A stretch of DNA of 64,000 bases from Enterococcus sp. CSURQ0835 (GCF_902706605.1 NZ_CACSLH010000002.1:1-64000), one strand, 5' to 3'. Numbered from the stretch's first letter, positions 1-8,666 are shown. Translations and numbers: made by a program. Notes: generated from the sequence alone by a model not told the origin.

Positions 1-772
1 TATCGTGGACATTTCCTGGTGTTACGACAAGACTAATAATAAATCCGTGATCTTCACATGCCATATGTGCGGAATAAGCAAATTGCTTTTCCCGCTCACT
101 TTTTACATAATAGCCACTTTCAGGATCAGTCGTACTGACTTTTCGTTCCTTTAATTCTTCTACAAATTGATTTGACCACAACCTTTCAATGCCCCATGTA
201 AAAGGACGTTTTCCTTCTTTTCTACGTTGTTCATTAATTTCATCTTCTAATTCAGTTTGGTAAGCCTTCGCCTCAATGTGAGTTCGCTCTTTATTGAATT
301 TGTGCTTGTTCGCATTCGCTTTAATATGAGTTGAGTCAACATAAATAATATCCTCTGTCACAAATCCAGCTTTAACAGCCTGTTCTAAGATATAAGCAAA
401 AATTTCTTCAAATAAGGTTGTTTCTCGAAAACGACGGGCATAGTTTTTACCGAAGGTAGAAAAATGAGGAATTTTTTCCTGAAAATCATAACCAATAAAC
501 CATCGATAGGCGAGATTCGTTTCAACCTCTTTAATGGTTTGACGCATAGATGGAATCCCAAATAAATATTGAATGAACACTAACTTGATCAAGACAACGG
601 GGTCAATACTTGGACGCCCTAAAGTAGAATACGTTGATTCAACAATAGGATAAACAAAATCAAAATCAATAGCAGCATCAATTTTACGGACTAGATGATC
701 TTTAGGAACTAACTCATCTAAAGAAATTTGAACCGTCTGTTTTCGACCATCTAACGGATGTTTTGACATCAT
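1..772 (-). CDS. IS1182-family transposase, N-terminal part (cut by window edge)
   Basis: This reading frame is open from the left edge to an ATG at 772 and gives about 257 residues. It begins MMSKHPLDGR and carries the N-terminal 'Y-FGIPSMRQTIKEVETN' block and the first catalytic aspartate in a 'YVDSTHIKANANK' motif, both typical of the IS1182 DDE transposases (usually about 450-550 aa). The C-terminal half, with the remaining D and E, lies outside the window. The ATG at 772 follows an AAAGGA ribosome site; a second in-frame ATG at 781 is too close to it. The enzyme would cut and paste its own element. Confidence 0.85.
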   Translation of the reverse strand, partial: MMSKHPLDGRKQTVQISLDELVPKDHLVRKIDAAIDFDFVYPIVESTYSTLGRPSIDPVVLIKLVFIQYLFGIPSMRQTIKEVETNLAYRWFIGYDFQEKIPHFSTFGKNYARRFRETTLFEEIFAYILEQAVKAGFVTEDIIYVDSTHIKANANKHKFNKERTHIEAKAYQTELEDEINEQRRKEGKRPFTWGIERLWSNQFVEELKERKVSTTDPESGYYVKSEREKQFAYSAHMACEDHGFIISLVVTPGNVHD

Positions 773-828
773 CGCTCTCATTCCTTTCAATAGCATTGAA
801 TTCGTTTTCAATTCTATTATAAAAGAAA

Positions 829-870
829 AGACTGTAAACATCATCCAAAAAGGGACTTTGTCTACAGTCT
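829..870. repeat. Inverted repeat at IS end
   Basis: AGACTGTAAAC (829-839) faces GTCTACAGTCT (860-870), an 11-bp imperfect inverted repeat with a 20-bp loop. It may be the IS terminal repeat with an internal copy, or a hairpin that protects the transposase from outside transcription. Confidence 0.55.
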
Positions 871-872
871 GA

Positions 873-906
873 GTGGAAGGACCTTTTCAGGCCCTTCCAC
901 TTTTTT
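873..906 (+). terminator. Rho-independent terminator beside the IS end
   Basis: GTGGAAGG (873-880) pairs with CCTTCCAC (893-900) and is followed by six T on the plus strand. It would stop rightward transcription, although no plus-strand gene is seen to its left in the window. It sits directly after the putative IS end. Confidence 0.7.
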
Positions 907-912
907 GACTAT

Positions 913-2634
913 TTATTTCAATAATTCTTTCAACGTTGGCATATCGTGGACTTGGTATTTTTCTTTGAAAGCTTGGATCTGTTCAGCGGAGAATTTTTCA
1001 GGATCTAATTCTAATGCTTCAACTGGCAATGGTCGTTCGTCTTTGATTTTGACATCAATAACGACTGGCCGTTTGCTAGCTTTAGCAGCAGTAAAAGCAG
1101 GTTCCAATTGATCATACTCAGTGATCGTGAAACTATCAGCTCCTAGTGCTTCACCGACTTTGCCAAAATCAGCACCTTCTAGGAAAACACCGAATTTTTG
1201 TTGTTCTGTGTCTTCTTGTTCAGCTTCGATAAAACCAAATGCCTCATTAGAAAAGACGACGTTGATCACTGGCAAGTTGTATTTGACTTGCGTGATGATA
1301 TCTTGCATCATCATGGCAAAACCGCCATCACCGCTTAACGTGAACACTTGCCGTTCTGGATAGCTCAATTGTGCAGCTAGGCCACCAGGAACGCCATAGC
1401 CCATCGTAGCGAACCAACCAGATGTCGTGAAGAGTTGCGCGCCATTGAGATCCAAATGGCGGATCGCATTGACGGTCACGTTTCCGACATCGGTGACAAA
1501 AATAGCATCTTTTTCAGCGATCCGATTGATTTCTTTAAAGATTGGTTCTGGCCGCAATGGTTTTTCGGCATCATTTTCAAAACTCTTGCGCCAGTTATGC
1601 CAATTCTTGATATTTTCTTGATTGGCTGTCAACCAGTCATCTTTTGGACGTGCGGCACCCATTTCTGCTAATTTTTGTAAACTGGCAGCACCATCTCCTA
1701 AAATGGAAACGTCTGTTTTATGGCGACGGCCAAATTTAGCAGCATCGATATCAATTTGGATGAATTTAGCAGCTGGGTTGAAGAAGTAATTGGCAAATGG
1801 AAAATCACTTCCCGCAAAAACGATCAAATCAGCTTCAGCTAATGCTTCATTTGCTGGTTTAGTTGCTACTCGAGCCGCAAAGCCTAAGAAGTTTTCGTAA
1901 CTATCTGGAACGATCCCCTTAGCTAAAACAGCTGCGGCAACTGGCATTGAGTAGTGTTCTGCAAATAACTTGACTGCATCAAAGCCATCTCGTAACCCTT
2001 GACCGATGTAAAGAACCGGTTTTTGTGCCGCTTCGATCAAAGGAATCGCTGCTGCTAAATCTTTTTCGGCTGGTTGTAAAACGCCAGTCTTGTGTACTTC
2101 GGCAGTCGCTTCTTTTTGTTCGGTGATCTCAGCAAAACCAAAATCGACTGGGATCGTAACGACTGCGACACCATTGTGTTTATAGGCGGCTTTAATCGCT
2201 TCATCGACGACATGCGGCAAACTTTGTGGGGTCATGACGGTCCGATTGTAAACACTCACATCAGCGAACATCGGATTTTCATTTAACTCTTGGAATGAAT
2301 TATAGTTCATCGTAGTCGAAGCGACTTGGCCTAACAAGGCAACGACTGGCACGTGATCCATTTGAGCATCGTAAAGTCCATTGATCAAATGGGTTGCACC
2401 AGGTCCAGCTGAACCAAAGACTGCACCGATTTTTCCAGTTAATTTCGCATCCGCAGCTGCCGCGATCGCGCCGGCTTCTTCGTGGCGGACTTGGATGTAT
2501 TTTACCGATTCGCGTTCTTTGTAAAGCGCATCCATCGTCGAGTTGAATGATCCGCCGGGAATCCCGTAAATATGATCGATCCCCCATGCTTCAAATACTT
2601 TTACCATTGCAATACCAGCATTAATTGTTGACAT
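913..2634 (-). CDS. pox: Pyruvate oxidase (H2O2- and acetyl-phosphate-forming)
   Basis: This is a ThDP- and FAD-dependent enzyme that converts pyruvate, phosphate and O2 to acetyl phosphate, CO2 and H2O2 in the cytoplasm. The protein has 573 aa, close to the family's roughly 590. The N-terminal ThDP domain shows 'YGIPGGSFNS' and the catalytic Glu in 'VRHEEAGA', followed by 'SAGPGATHLINGLYDA'. The C-terminal domain has the ThDP/Mg motif GDGGFAM...VVFSNEAFGF. It resembles Lactobacillus PoxB and streptococcal SpxB more than acetolactate synthase. I chose the ATG at 2634, which has a weak GAGTGG site; a GTG at 2646 is the alternative. A good sigma-A promoter precedes it. Acetolactate synthase is the less likely reading. 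Confidence 0.88.
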   Translation of the reverse strand: MSTINAGIAMVKVFEAWGIDHIYGIPGGSFNSTMDALYKERESVKYIQVRHEEAGAIAAAADAKLTGKIGAVFGSAGPGATHLINGLYDAQMDHVPVVALLGQVASTTMNYNSFQELNENPMFADVSVYNRTVMTPQSLPHVVDEAIKAAYKHNGVAVVTIPVDFGFAEITEQKEATAEVHKTGVLQPAEKDLAAAIPLIEAAQKPVLYIGQGLRDGFDAVKLFAEHYSMPVAAAVLAKGIVPDSYENFLGFAARVATKPANEALAEADLIVFAGSDFPFANYFFNPAAKFIQIDIDAAKFGRRHKTDVSILGDGAASLQKLAEMGAARPKDDWLTANQENIKNWHNWRKSFENDAEKPLRPEPIFKEINRIAEKDAIFVTDVGNVTVNAIRHLDLNGAQLFTTSGWFATMGYGVPGGLAAQLSYPERQVFTLSGDGGFAMMMQDIITQVKYNLPVINVVFSNEAFGFIEAEQEDTEQQKFGVFLEGADFGKVGEALGADSFTITEYDQLEPAFTAAKASKRPVVIDVKIKDERPLPVEALELDPEKFSAEQIQAFKEKYQVHDMPTLKELLK

Positions 2635-2677
2635 CTTCTTATCCACTCACTTTCTTTTTGTAAGTATCTCTGTAACT

Positions 2678-2706
2678 AGTATAGCTTTTTTTGTTGAAAG
2701 TACCAA
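2678..2706 (-). promoter_or_regulatory. Promoter of pox
   Basis: Minus-strand TTGGTA (2701-2706) and TATACT (2678-2683) are 17 bp apart, about 45 bp upstream of the pox start. Confidence 0.6.
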
Positions 2707-2781
2707 AGAAAGTGTCTTTTCAAACTTACTAGCAGCAGATATGGTAAAATAAAATTAGAAAATCAGGAGTAGGAGAATGTT

Positions 2782-3600
2782 ATGCAAGCATGGTTATTAA
2801 CATTGGCACCGTGGCAGCAAGCGTTTGTTGGAACGTTATTTACTTGGGGGATGACAGCTGCGGGAGCCGCAATGGTCTTTTTCTTTAAAAACATCAATCG
2901 GAATGTCTTAAATACGATGCTAGGTTTTGCTTCAGGAGTCATGATCGCGGCAAGTTTTTGGTCGTTGCTAGATCCAGCGATCGCAGCAGCAGAGGAAAAT
3001 GGTTCGATCCCTTGGCTAGTCGTAAGTTTAGGTTTTGGTTTGGGTGGTGTCTTTTTATATTTAGCAGATAAGACGATTCCTCATATGCACTTTGGACCAA
3101 ACCAAGAAAAAGAAGGGATCCCCAGCCATTTGAAGCGGACGATCTTATTAGTTTTTTCGATTACGTTGCACAATATCCCGGAAGGCTTGGCAGTCGGAGT
3201 CGCGTTTGGTGCGGCTAGTGAAGCTGCCAATCCGACAGTCGCCGTGTTAGCAGCAATTTCAGTTGCTTTAGGTATCGGCATCCAAAATTTTCCAGAAGGA
3301 GCCGCCGTTGCGATCCCGTTGCGTCAAGAAGGGTTGAGTCGGACGAAATCATTTTTATACGGACAAGCTTCAGGAATCGTGGAACCAATTGCGGCTGTTA
3401 TCGGCGCGGTTTTAGTTACTAAAGTTGAACCGCTTTTACCGTACGCGTTGGCTTTTGCCGCAGGTGCGATGATCTATGTCGTGGTGGAAGAACTGATCCC
3501 CGAAGCACAAGTGACAACAGATAGCCACCATCACTTCGGCGTTTTTGGGACGATGTTAGGGTTTATCATCATGATGATCTTGGACGTGGCCCTTGGGTGA
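2782..3600 (+). CDS. ZIP-family divalent metal transporter
   Basis: This 272-aa inner membrane protein has about eight hydrophobic segments and should import zinc or related divalent metals. The ZIP metal-site motifs are present: 'HNIPEGLAVG' in the fourth segment, 'QNFPEGAAVA' in the fifth and 'EELIPEA' near the end. A His-rich stretch (DSHHHFG) follows. It matches the GufA/ZupT branch. The ATG at 2782 follows TAGGAG. It is transcribed divergently from pox and ends at a bidirectional terminator. The metal specificity cannot be read from the sequence. Confidence 0.88.
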   Translation: MQAWLLTLAPWQQAFVGTLFTWGMTAAGAAMVFFFKNINRNVLNTMLGFASGVMIAASFWSLLDPAIAAAEENGSIPWLVVSLGFGLGGVFLYLADKTIPHMHFGPNQEKEGIPSHLKRTILLVFSITLHNIPEGLAVGVAFGAASEAANPTVAVLAAISVALGIGIQNFPEGAAVAIPLRQEGLSRTKSFLYGQASGIVEPIAAVIGAVLVTKVEPLLPYALAFAAGAMIYVVVEELIPEAQVTTDSHHHFGVFGTMLGFIIMMILDVALG

Positions 3601-3621
3601 TCATGGGAAGTCCGAACTAAA

Positions 3622-3656
3622 AAACGACGGACCGATTTTTAGGCCCGTCGTTTTTT
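3622..3656. terminator. Bidirectional terminator
   Basis: AACGACGG (3623-3630) pairs with CCGTCGTT (3645-3652), flanked by A on the left and T on the right. It separates the convergent ZIP gene and the small membrane protein gene. Confidence 0.85.
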
Positions 3657-3677
3657 GTGATTCAATTGTTCGTTAGT

Positions 3678-3869
3678 CTAATAGCGGCGTTGTCTTTTTT
3701 TAGTTAGCCAGTTAACTAGCCAGATCGCAATCAATAGTAGGATCGCGATTTTAAAGATCAGACCGATCAAACCAGTAACAACTGGGATGATTATTTTTAA
3801 CGCGAGGCTAGCGACTAGAAACAAGCCGATCACCATCAAGATACGGACAACAAATGGATAATCTTTCAT
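3678..3869 (-). CDS. Small hypothetical membrane protein (63 aa)
   Basis: I do not recognise a family. The protein is 63 aa with two hydrophobic helices (about residues 8-26 and 30-52) and a positively charged tail (TKKRQRRY) that should stay in the cytoplasm. The frame is preceded by a strong AAGGAAGG ribosome site 8 nt before the ATG and ends at a shared terminator, so it is probably a real gene rather than chance. No partner is obvious; it stands alone between ZIP and the TMEM175-like gene. Confidence 0.65.
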   Translation of the reverse strand: MKDYPFVVRILMVIGLFLVASLALKIIIPVVTGLIGLIFKIAILLLIAIWLVNWLTKKRQRRY

Positions 3870-4013
3870 TTGGATCCCTTCCTTTGCTTTTTTTATAGTA
3901 TACCAAGTCTAAAGCTGAGATTCGTCCAACTTAAGATGTATTTCTAGACAAATGACCAATTTTTTTGCTTAAATGAAAGAAAAATAAAGGATCTAGTTAA
4001 AGGAGTGTTCCAA

Positions 4014-4586
4014 ATGTCGAAATCACGGATCGAAGCATTCACGGATGCAGTGATTGCCATCGTGATGACCTTACTCGTTTTAGAACTTCACGTGCCAGAA
4101 GCGGCAACGTGGAGTGCGTTTAGCGAAGTCGGACATAAGTTTTTGATTTATTTTATCAGTTTTATTTCATTAGCAATCTACTGGAACAATCACCATCATT
4201 TGTTCCAAAGTGTCCATAAAGTGGACGGCTTAGTTTTGTGGGCCAACAATTTCTTAGTTTTGATGATGACGCTGTTTCCGTTTGTAACAGCTTGGGTAGG
4301 AGATCATCCTCTTGATTGGCCGCCCCAAGCGTTGTACGGCTTGGTGATCTTAGGAACGGATATCGCTTATTACTTGTTAGTGCGCGCTTTGATCCACGCA
4401 AATGGCAGTGATTCACGAGTCGCACGTTTGTTCAATCATTATCCGAAATCTTATTTATCGATTGCTTCTGCAGCGATCGCCTTACTAGCGGGCAAATTGA
4501 TCGCGCCGATCGCTGTTTTGGTGATCAACTTTTTAGTGTTGTTGCTGTGGTTTATCCCTGAAAAAAAAGTCGAAAAAACGATTTGA
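4014..4586 (+). CDS. TMEM175-like (DUF1211) membrane protein, putative K+ channel
   Basis: The protein is 190 aa with six hydrophobic segments. The first segment contains the family signature 'RIEAFTDAVIAIVMTLLVLEL', which corresponds to the bacterial TMEM175 pore-lining motif FSD/FTD. 'YWNNHHHLF' follows in the third segment. Known bacterial members are leak-type potassium channels; this function is inferred from the family. The ATG at 4014 is well spaced from AAAGGAG, unlike the GTG at 4005, which overlaps it. It stands alone, with its own terminator. Confidence 0.82.
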   Translation: MSKSRIEAFTDAVIAIVMTLLVLELHVPEAATWSAFSEVGHKFLIYFISFISLAIYWNNHHHLFQSVHKVDGLVLWANNFLVLMMTLFPFVTAWVGDHPLDWPPQALYGLVILGTDIAYYLLVRALIHANGSDSRVARLFNHYPKSYLSIASAAIALLAGKLIAPIAVLVINFLVLLLWFIPEKKVEKTI

Positions 4587-4615
4587 TCCTGCTAGTTACA
4601 AGCAGGATTTTTTTT
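4586..4615 (+). terminator. Terminator after the TMEM175-like gene
   Basis: ATCCTGCT (4586-4593) pairs with AGCAGGAT (4601-4608), followed by a T run. The stem begins at the last base of the stop codon. Confidence 0.85.
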
Positions 4616-4660
4616 GACTTGCGTTTATGGTAAAGTAAAGGAAAAAGATCAGGTGAAAAC

Positions 4661-5326
4661 ATGTTACAAGCGATTATTTTTGATATGGATGGCGTATTAG
4701 TTGATTCGGAATACACGTATTTTCAAAGTAAAAGTGCGATTTTAGCGGCGGCTGGTCATCCAGTAACTGAAACGTATCATTATCAATTTATGGGAACGAC
4801 GGGAGAATACATGTGGCAGCAGATGAAAACCGAATTTGCGTTGCCAGAGTCTGTTGCCCACTATGTCCAGCAAATGAATCAAGCACGCCAAACACTTGTA
4901 GCTGAAAATGGCGTCAAGGCAATCGAAGGAGCCCCTGCTTTAGTTAAACGGTTGGCTAAACGTTTTCCACTGGCAGTCGCTTCATCATCGGCTAAGACCG
5001 AGATCGAAGAAAACCTAGCGGCGCTTGGTTTGCGCGAGGCATTTAGTGTCGTGTTGAGCAGTGAAGAAGTCCCCCATTCTAAACCTGCACCGGATGTGTA
5101 TTTAGAAGCGGCTGCTCGACTTCAAGTCAAGCCGGAAAATTGTTTGGGGATTGAGGATACGCAAAATGGAAGTTTAGCCGTTAAGCGCGCGGGGATGGTT
5201 TGTTTAGGTTATGCCAATCCCAGTTATCCGACACAAGACCTCAGCAATGCCGATGCTGTACTGACTTCATTTCATGAGGTAGGGGCCGCTGAGATCGAAA
5301 TGATTTTTAAAGAACAAACTAAATAA
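4661..5326 (+). CDS. HAD-superfamily phosphatase, beta-phosphoglucomutase/GPH-like
   Basis: This is a 221-aa cytoplasmic hydrolase. HAD motif I is at the N-terminus ('FDMDGVLVDSE', nucleophile Asp9 and acid/base Asp11). Motif II is the Ser in 'AVASSSAK', motif III the Lys in 'HSKPAPDVYL', and motif IV 'GIEDTQNG'. The helical cap lies between motifs I and II, as in beta-phosphoglucomutase and phosphoglycolate or sugar-phosphate phosphatases. The substrate cannot be told from the sequence. It is monocistronic, with an AGGTGA ribosome site and a terminator. Confidence 0.82.
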   Translation: MLQAIIFDMDGVLVDSEYTYFQSKSAILAAAGHPVTETYHYQFMGTTGEYMWQQMKTEFALPESVAHYVQQMNQARQTLVAENGVKAIEGAPALVKRLAKRFPLAVASSSAKTEIEENLAALGLREAFSVVLSSEEVPHSKPAPDVYLEAAARLQVKPENCLGIEDTQNGSLAVKRAGMVCLGYANPSYPTQDLSNADAVLTSFHEVGAAEIEMIFKEQTK

Positions 5327-5334
5327 CACTAAAA

Positions 5335-5367
5335 AAACGATCACCCATTGAGGAGATGATCGTTTTT
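5335..5367. terminator. Bidirectional terminator
   Basis: AACGATCA pairs with TGATCGTT, with A and T runs on either side. It lies between the convergent HAD gene and the sugar symporter gene. Confidence 0.85.
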
Positions 5368-5389
5368 TAGTTGCTGAAAAATATTTTCG

Positions 5390-6802
5390 TTACGCGTCAT
5401 AATCCGTATCGAGTTCACTTACTTTCAACTTGCCAGCAGCTTCTTGTTCGATTTCTTCTAAGCTCCGCCCACGAGTTTCAGGGACACAGAAGCGAATGAA
5501 CGCGACACCTAATAAACAAATGATACCAAAGATCGCAAAGACCATTTCTTGTGGCATAGAAGCTGTCATGATCGGAAAGAGCAAACCGACTAAAAAGGAA
5601 CCGATCCAGTTAAAAGAAGACGCTAGACCAGAAGCGCGTCCTCGAATCGCAAGTGGGAAAATCTCGCCTACTAAAACCCAGGTCAAAGGTGCCCAAGTAA
5701 AGGAATAAAAGGCAACATACACACATAAGAAGACGACGATCACCATTGGATGAGTTTTAACAAACGCATTCAAGATCGTAGGTAAGATGAAAGATAAGCC
5801 CATCATCGTTCCACCTAGCATCAACAATGTCCGCCGATCGAATTTGTCAGCGATCACTAAGAAAAAGAGTGCTCCGATCACGAGGATGATCCCTTGAATG
5901 ATAGGCCACATCAATGCTTCACTGGCAGCGTGCCCCGTCGCTTTTTCAACGATTAATGGAATGTAGTAAAAAATAGCGTTCGCTCCTTGGAATTGTTGGA
6001 AGGCAGCGACGCCGATCCCAGCAATGACTAAAGGACGGTAGCGACTGTCCAACAAGGTTGACCAAGAAGTCGTTTTCAACGCTTTTTCTTCTCGTTTAGT
6101 CGTGGTCAAAATTTGTTCTAATTCACCAGCGACTTCTTCTGGTTTTCGAATGAAACTCAAGACTTGTTTGGCTTCAGCTAAGCGATTTGATTTAGCTAAA
6201 AAGCGTGGTGATTCCGGTAAGGCTAAGACGCCGATGAATAAAATCAGCGCTGGTACTGCCGCAAGCGCTAACATCAAACGCCAAGCGATCATATGTGGCA
6301 AGCCCTTTAATAAATAATCCATGATGTAAGATAGCAACATTCCAGAAACGATCATGACTTGATTGATCCCGGAAAGTCGCCCCCGCAAGTGAGCCGGTGA
6401 CATCTCAGACATGTAAGCGGGGACCAGTGCTGAGGCTGCTCCTACAGCTAAACCAAGAAAAGTCCGGACAACAATCAAGTAGATTTGACCATTATTAGGT
6501 GACAAACCGGATAAAATCGAACCGATCATAAAAATCAAAGCAGAGATCAAGATCATTTTTCTTCGTCCTAAGCGATCGGATAAAACGCCCGCTAACGCCC
6601 CGCCAAAAATCGCACCTAGCATAACAGAAGAAGTGATCCAACCAATGATGGAAGCATCCCCTGTCAAATGCCAATCTCGTTGAAGAAATGGCAAAGCACC
6701 CGTCATTACGCCGATATCATAACCAAATAAAATCCCACCAAATGCACCGAAGAAATAAATAAAAGATGACGATATTTTTTTAGTCTGTTTAGTTTTTTCC
6801 AT
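5390..6802 (-). CDS. araE: Sugar:H+ symporter, AraE/XylE-like (MFS)
   Basis: This 470-aa, 12-segment MFS transporter should import L-arabinose with protons. Sugar-porter signatures are visible: 'GYDIGVMTGAL' in TM1, 'DRLGRRK' in loop 2-3, 'VPAYMSEMSPAHLRGR' after TM4, 'QQFQGANAIFYY' in TM7, and 'PETRGRSLEEIE' at the C-terminus. I take the ATG at 6802 because it follows GGGGGAT; the longer frame back to 6952 runs through the promoter and operator. It is divergent from araBDA across two AraR boxes, which is the main reason for choosing arabinose over xylose or galactose. Confidence 0.85.
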   Translation of the reverse strand: MEKTKQTKKISSSFIYFFGAFGGILFGYDIGVMTGALPFLQRDWHLTGDASIIGWITSSVMLGAIFGGALAGVLSDRLGRRKMILISALIFMIGSILSGLSPNNGQIYLIVVRTFLGLAVGAASALVPAYMSEMSPAHLRGRLSGINQVMIVSGMLLSYIMDYLLKGLPHMIAWRLMLALAAVPALILFIGVLALPESPRFLAKSNRLAEAKQVLSFIRKPEEVAGELEQILTTTKREEKALKTTSWSTLLDSRYRPLVIAGIGVAAFQQFQGANAIFYYIPLIVEKATGHAASEALMWPIIQGIILVIGALFFLVIADKFDRRTLLMLGGTMMGLSFILPTILNAFVKTHPMVIVVFLCVYVAFYSFTWAPLTWVLVGEIFPLAIRGRASGLASSFNWIGSFLVGLLFPIMTASMPQEMVFAIFGIICLLGVAFIRFCVPETRGRSLEEIEQEAAGKLKVSELDTDYDA

Positions 6803-6873
6803 GAAACAATCCCCCAAGTGTTGAAATAAGTAAAGAATAAGTTGAGATTGATCGTTGTTTTGTAAGCGGTTTA

Positions 6874-6902
6874 ATCTTACCTCAATTGTACGTACATTAC
6901 AA
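6874..6902 (-). promoter_or_regulatory. araE promoter with AraR box in its spacer
   Basis: Minus-strand TTGTAA (6897-6902) and TAAGAT (6874-6879) have a 17-bp spacer. The spacer contains the palindrome TGTACGTACA. Confidence 0.72.
6884..6899. promoter_or_regulatory. AraR operator 1
   Basis: AATTGTACGTACATTA closely matches the AraR operator known from Bacillus (ATTTGTACGTACAAAT). Its core is at 6887-6896. Confidence 0.8.
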
Positions 6903-6935
6903 GACTTATTTTTTCGTCCGTTTGCTAAAATACGG

Positions 6936-6964
6936 TTGACATGTACGTACATCTGGTGTACATT
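6936..6964 (+). promoter_or_regulatory. araBDA promoter with AraR box in its spacer
   Basis: TTGACA (6936-6941) and TACATT (6959-6964) are exactly 17 bp apart. AraR box 2 fills the upstream half of the spacer. Confidence 0.78.
6941..6952. promoter_or_regulatory. AraR operator 2
   Basis: ATGTACGTACAT is a perfect 12-bp palindrome with the same core as operator 1, 55 bp away centre to centre. Confidence 0.78.
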
Positions 6965-6969
6965 TACGT

Positions 6970-6983
6970 TGTAAGCGCTACTA
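6970..6983 (+). promoter_or_regulatory. CcpA cre-like site at the araBDA start point
   Basis: TGTAAGCGCTACTA matches the cre consensus TGWAARCGYTWNCW at 13 of 14 positions. It covers the expected transcription start, so glucose should repress araBDA. Confidence 0.7.
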
Positions 6984-7035
6984 AATTAGTTTGAAGTTAA
7001 GTAGATTGATCGATGTTGTAAAGGAGGGGGCTGCA

Positions 7036-8649
7036 ATTAAATCAGCAGAAGAACAAAAAGCCCAAGCACTATTAGATATTATGGATGGTCGGACAGCTTT
7101 AGGGATTGAGTTCGGTTCAACGCGGATCAAGGCAGTTTTGATTGATTCGAGTTATGCACCGATCGCAGCTGGAAGTTACGAATGGGAAAATCAATTAGAA
7201 AATGGAATCTGGACCTATTCATTAGAAGATGTTTGGAAAGGATTACGAATCAGTTATCGCAAAATGGCAGCGGAAGTATTTGAAAACTACGGGGAAACGT
7301 TAAAGACGATCGGTTCAATCGGATTTAGTGCGATGATGCACGGCTACATGGCCTTTGATCAGGACGACAAATTATTAGTTCCGTTTCGGACGTGGCGTAA
7401 TTCGATTACGGAAGAAGCCGAAAAGATCTTAACAAAGGAGTTTGCCTACAATATTCCGCAGCGCTGGAGTATCGCACATCTGTATCAAGCGATTTTAAAT
7501 GATGAACCACATGTTAAAAAAATCAAATTTTTAACGACTCTTGCAGGTTATGTCCACTGGCAAATGACTGGGGAAAAAGTATTAGGTGTAGGCGATGCTT
7601 CGGGAATGTTTCCGATCGATCTAGAAACTAAAAATTATAACCAAGCAATGGTGAAAAAATTCAGTCAGTTGATCGCAGATAAAGAGCTCGATCTAGATTT
7701 GAATGTGATCTTACCGAAAGTTCTACTAGCAGGAGCAAAAGGCGGGAAGTTGACACAATCTGGTGCTTCGCTATTAGATCCAACCGGTAATTTACAAGCT
7801 GGGATTCCTGTTTGTCCACCTGAAGGAGATGCGGGGACCGGAATGGTAGCCACTAACAGCGTAGCACCGCGAACCGGTAACGTTTCAGCCGGCACGTCAG
7901 CGTTTGCCATGATCGTGTTGGAAGATGAATTAGCTGAAGTTTATCCAGAGATCGACCAAGTTACGACGCCTGCGGGTGATTTAGTTGGAATGGTCCATAC
8001 AAATAATTGTTCGTCTGACATCAATGCTTGGATGAAATTATTTGATGAATTCACGAAGAGTTTAGGCTTAGAAATCAGTCAAGACAAATTGTTTTCGATC
8101 TTGTTCAATGAAGCGTTGAAAGGTGATCCAGATTGTGGTGGCTTACTATCTTATGGCTATTTCTCAGGCGAAAATATCACAGGAGTCAATGAAGGTCGGC
8201 CATTATTTGTCCGTTCACCTGAAAGCAATTTCAACTTAGCGAATTTCATGCGAGTTCATTTAGCCAGTGCATTTGGCGCGATGCGTATCGGAATGGAGAT
8301 TTTGAAAAAAGAAAATATCACGATCGACAAACTCGTGGGCCACGGTGGGATCTTTAAAACACCGGTAGTTGGTCAAACAATTTTAGCAGCTGCGATGGAA
8401 GCACCCGTCACAGTGATGGAAACAGCGGGTGAAGGTGGCGCGTGGGGGATCGCGTTATTAGCAGCGTACATGGAACAGGCAAAAGGGAAAGAGTTAGAAC
8501 AGTTCCTAGCTGAAACGGTCTTTGGCGCTGATCAAGGTCAGACGATCGAACCGACTGAAGCAGATCTGAAAGGGTATGAAGCATTCATCGAACGGTATCG
8601 TCAAGGGATCGAAATTGAAAAAAGTGCGATCGAACATTTAAAAATTTAA
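7036..8649 (+). CDS. araB: L-ribulokinase (FGGY family)
   Basis: The enzyme phosphorylates L-ribulose to L-ribulose-5-P. The N-terminal FGGY domain starts with '[17 protein letters not shown]' (phosphate-binding Gly-Ser-Thr). '[27 protein letters not shown]' and '[14 protein letters not shown]' belong to the C-terminal ATPase half. It resembles the L. plantarum type AraB (about 533 aa). The start is odd: there is no ATG upstream of the family core. A TTG at 6991 lacks a ribosome site, whereas an in-frame ATT at 7036 sits 8 nt after a perfect AAGGAGG and gives 537 aa. I prefer ATT, tentatively. It is the first gene of araBDA. Confidence 0.88.
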   Translation: MKSAEEQKAQALLDIMDGRTALGIEFGSTRIKAVLIDSSYAPIAAGSYEWENQLENGIWTYSLEDVWKGLRISYRKMAAEVFENYGETLKTIGSIGFSAMMHGYMAFDQDDKLLVPFRTWRNSITEEAEKILTKEFAYNIPQRWSIAHLYQAILNDEPHVKKIKFLTTLAGYVHWQMTGEKVLGVGDASGMFPIDLETKNYNQAMVKKFSQLIADKELDLDLNVILPKVLLAGAKGGKLTQSGASLLDPTGNLQAGIPVCPPEGDAGTGMVATNSVAPRTGNVSAGTSAFAMIVLEDELAEVYPEIDQVTTPAGDLVGMVHTNNCSSDINAWMKLFDEFTKSLGLEISQDKLFSILFNEALKGDPDCGGLLSYGYFSGENITGVNEGRPLFVRSPESNFNLANFMRVHLASAFGAMRIGMEILKKENITIDKLVGHGGIFKTPVVGQTILAAAMEAPVTVMETAGEGGAWGIALLAAYMEQAKGKELEQFLAETVFGADQGQTIEPTEADLKGYEAFIERYRQGIEIEKSAIEHLKI

Positions 8650-8666
8650 AACGGGGGCAATAAAGC

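Larger units (their letters stand above)
1..870 (-). mobile_element. IS1182-like insertion sequence, right-hand end in window
   Basis: The element comprises the transposase gene and about 100 bp of upstream DNA. A candidate end is the motif AGACTGTAGAC read on the minus strand (860-870), with a related inverted copy AGACTGTAAAC at 829-839. The other end is outside the window, so the terminal repeat and target duplication cannot be confirmed. A minus-strand TATAAT lies at 815-820. The exact boundary is inference. Confidence 0.6.

Noticed and set aside
2300-2587. 95-aa reading frame inside pox on the same strand
   Set aside because: It is an out-of-frame shadow of a well-supported pyruvate oxidase gene, with no ribosome site and an unnatural composition.
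913-2634. Acetolactate synthase instead of pyruvate oxidase
   Set aside because: The N-terminal and middle blocks follow PoxB/SpxB closely and no acetolactate decarboxylase gene is near.
6802-6952. N-terminal 50-residue extension of the arabinose symporter
   Set aside because: The extension runs through the araE promoter and an AraR box, and a good ribosome site precedes the ATG at 6802.
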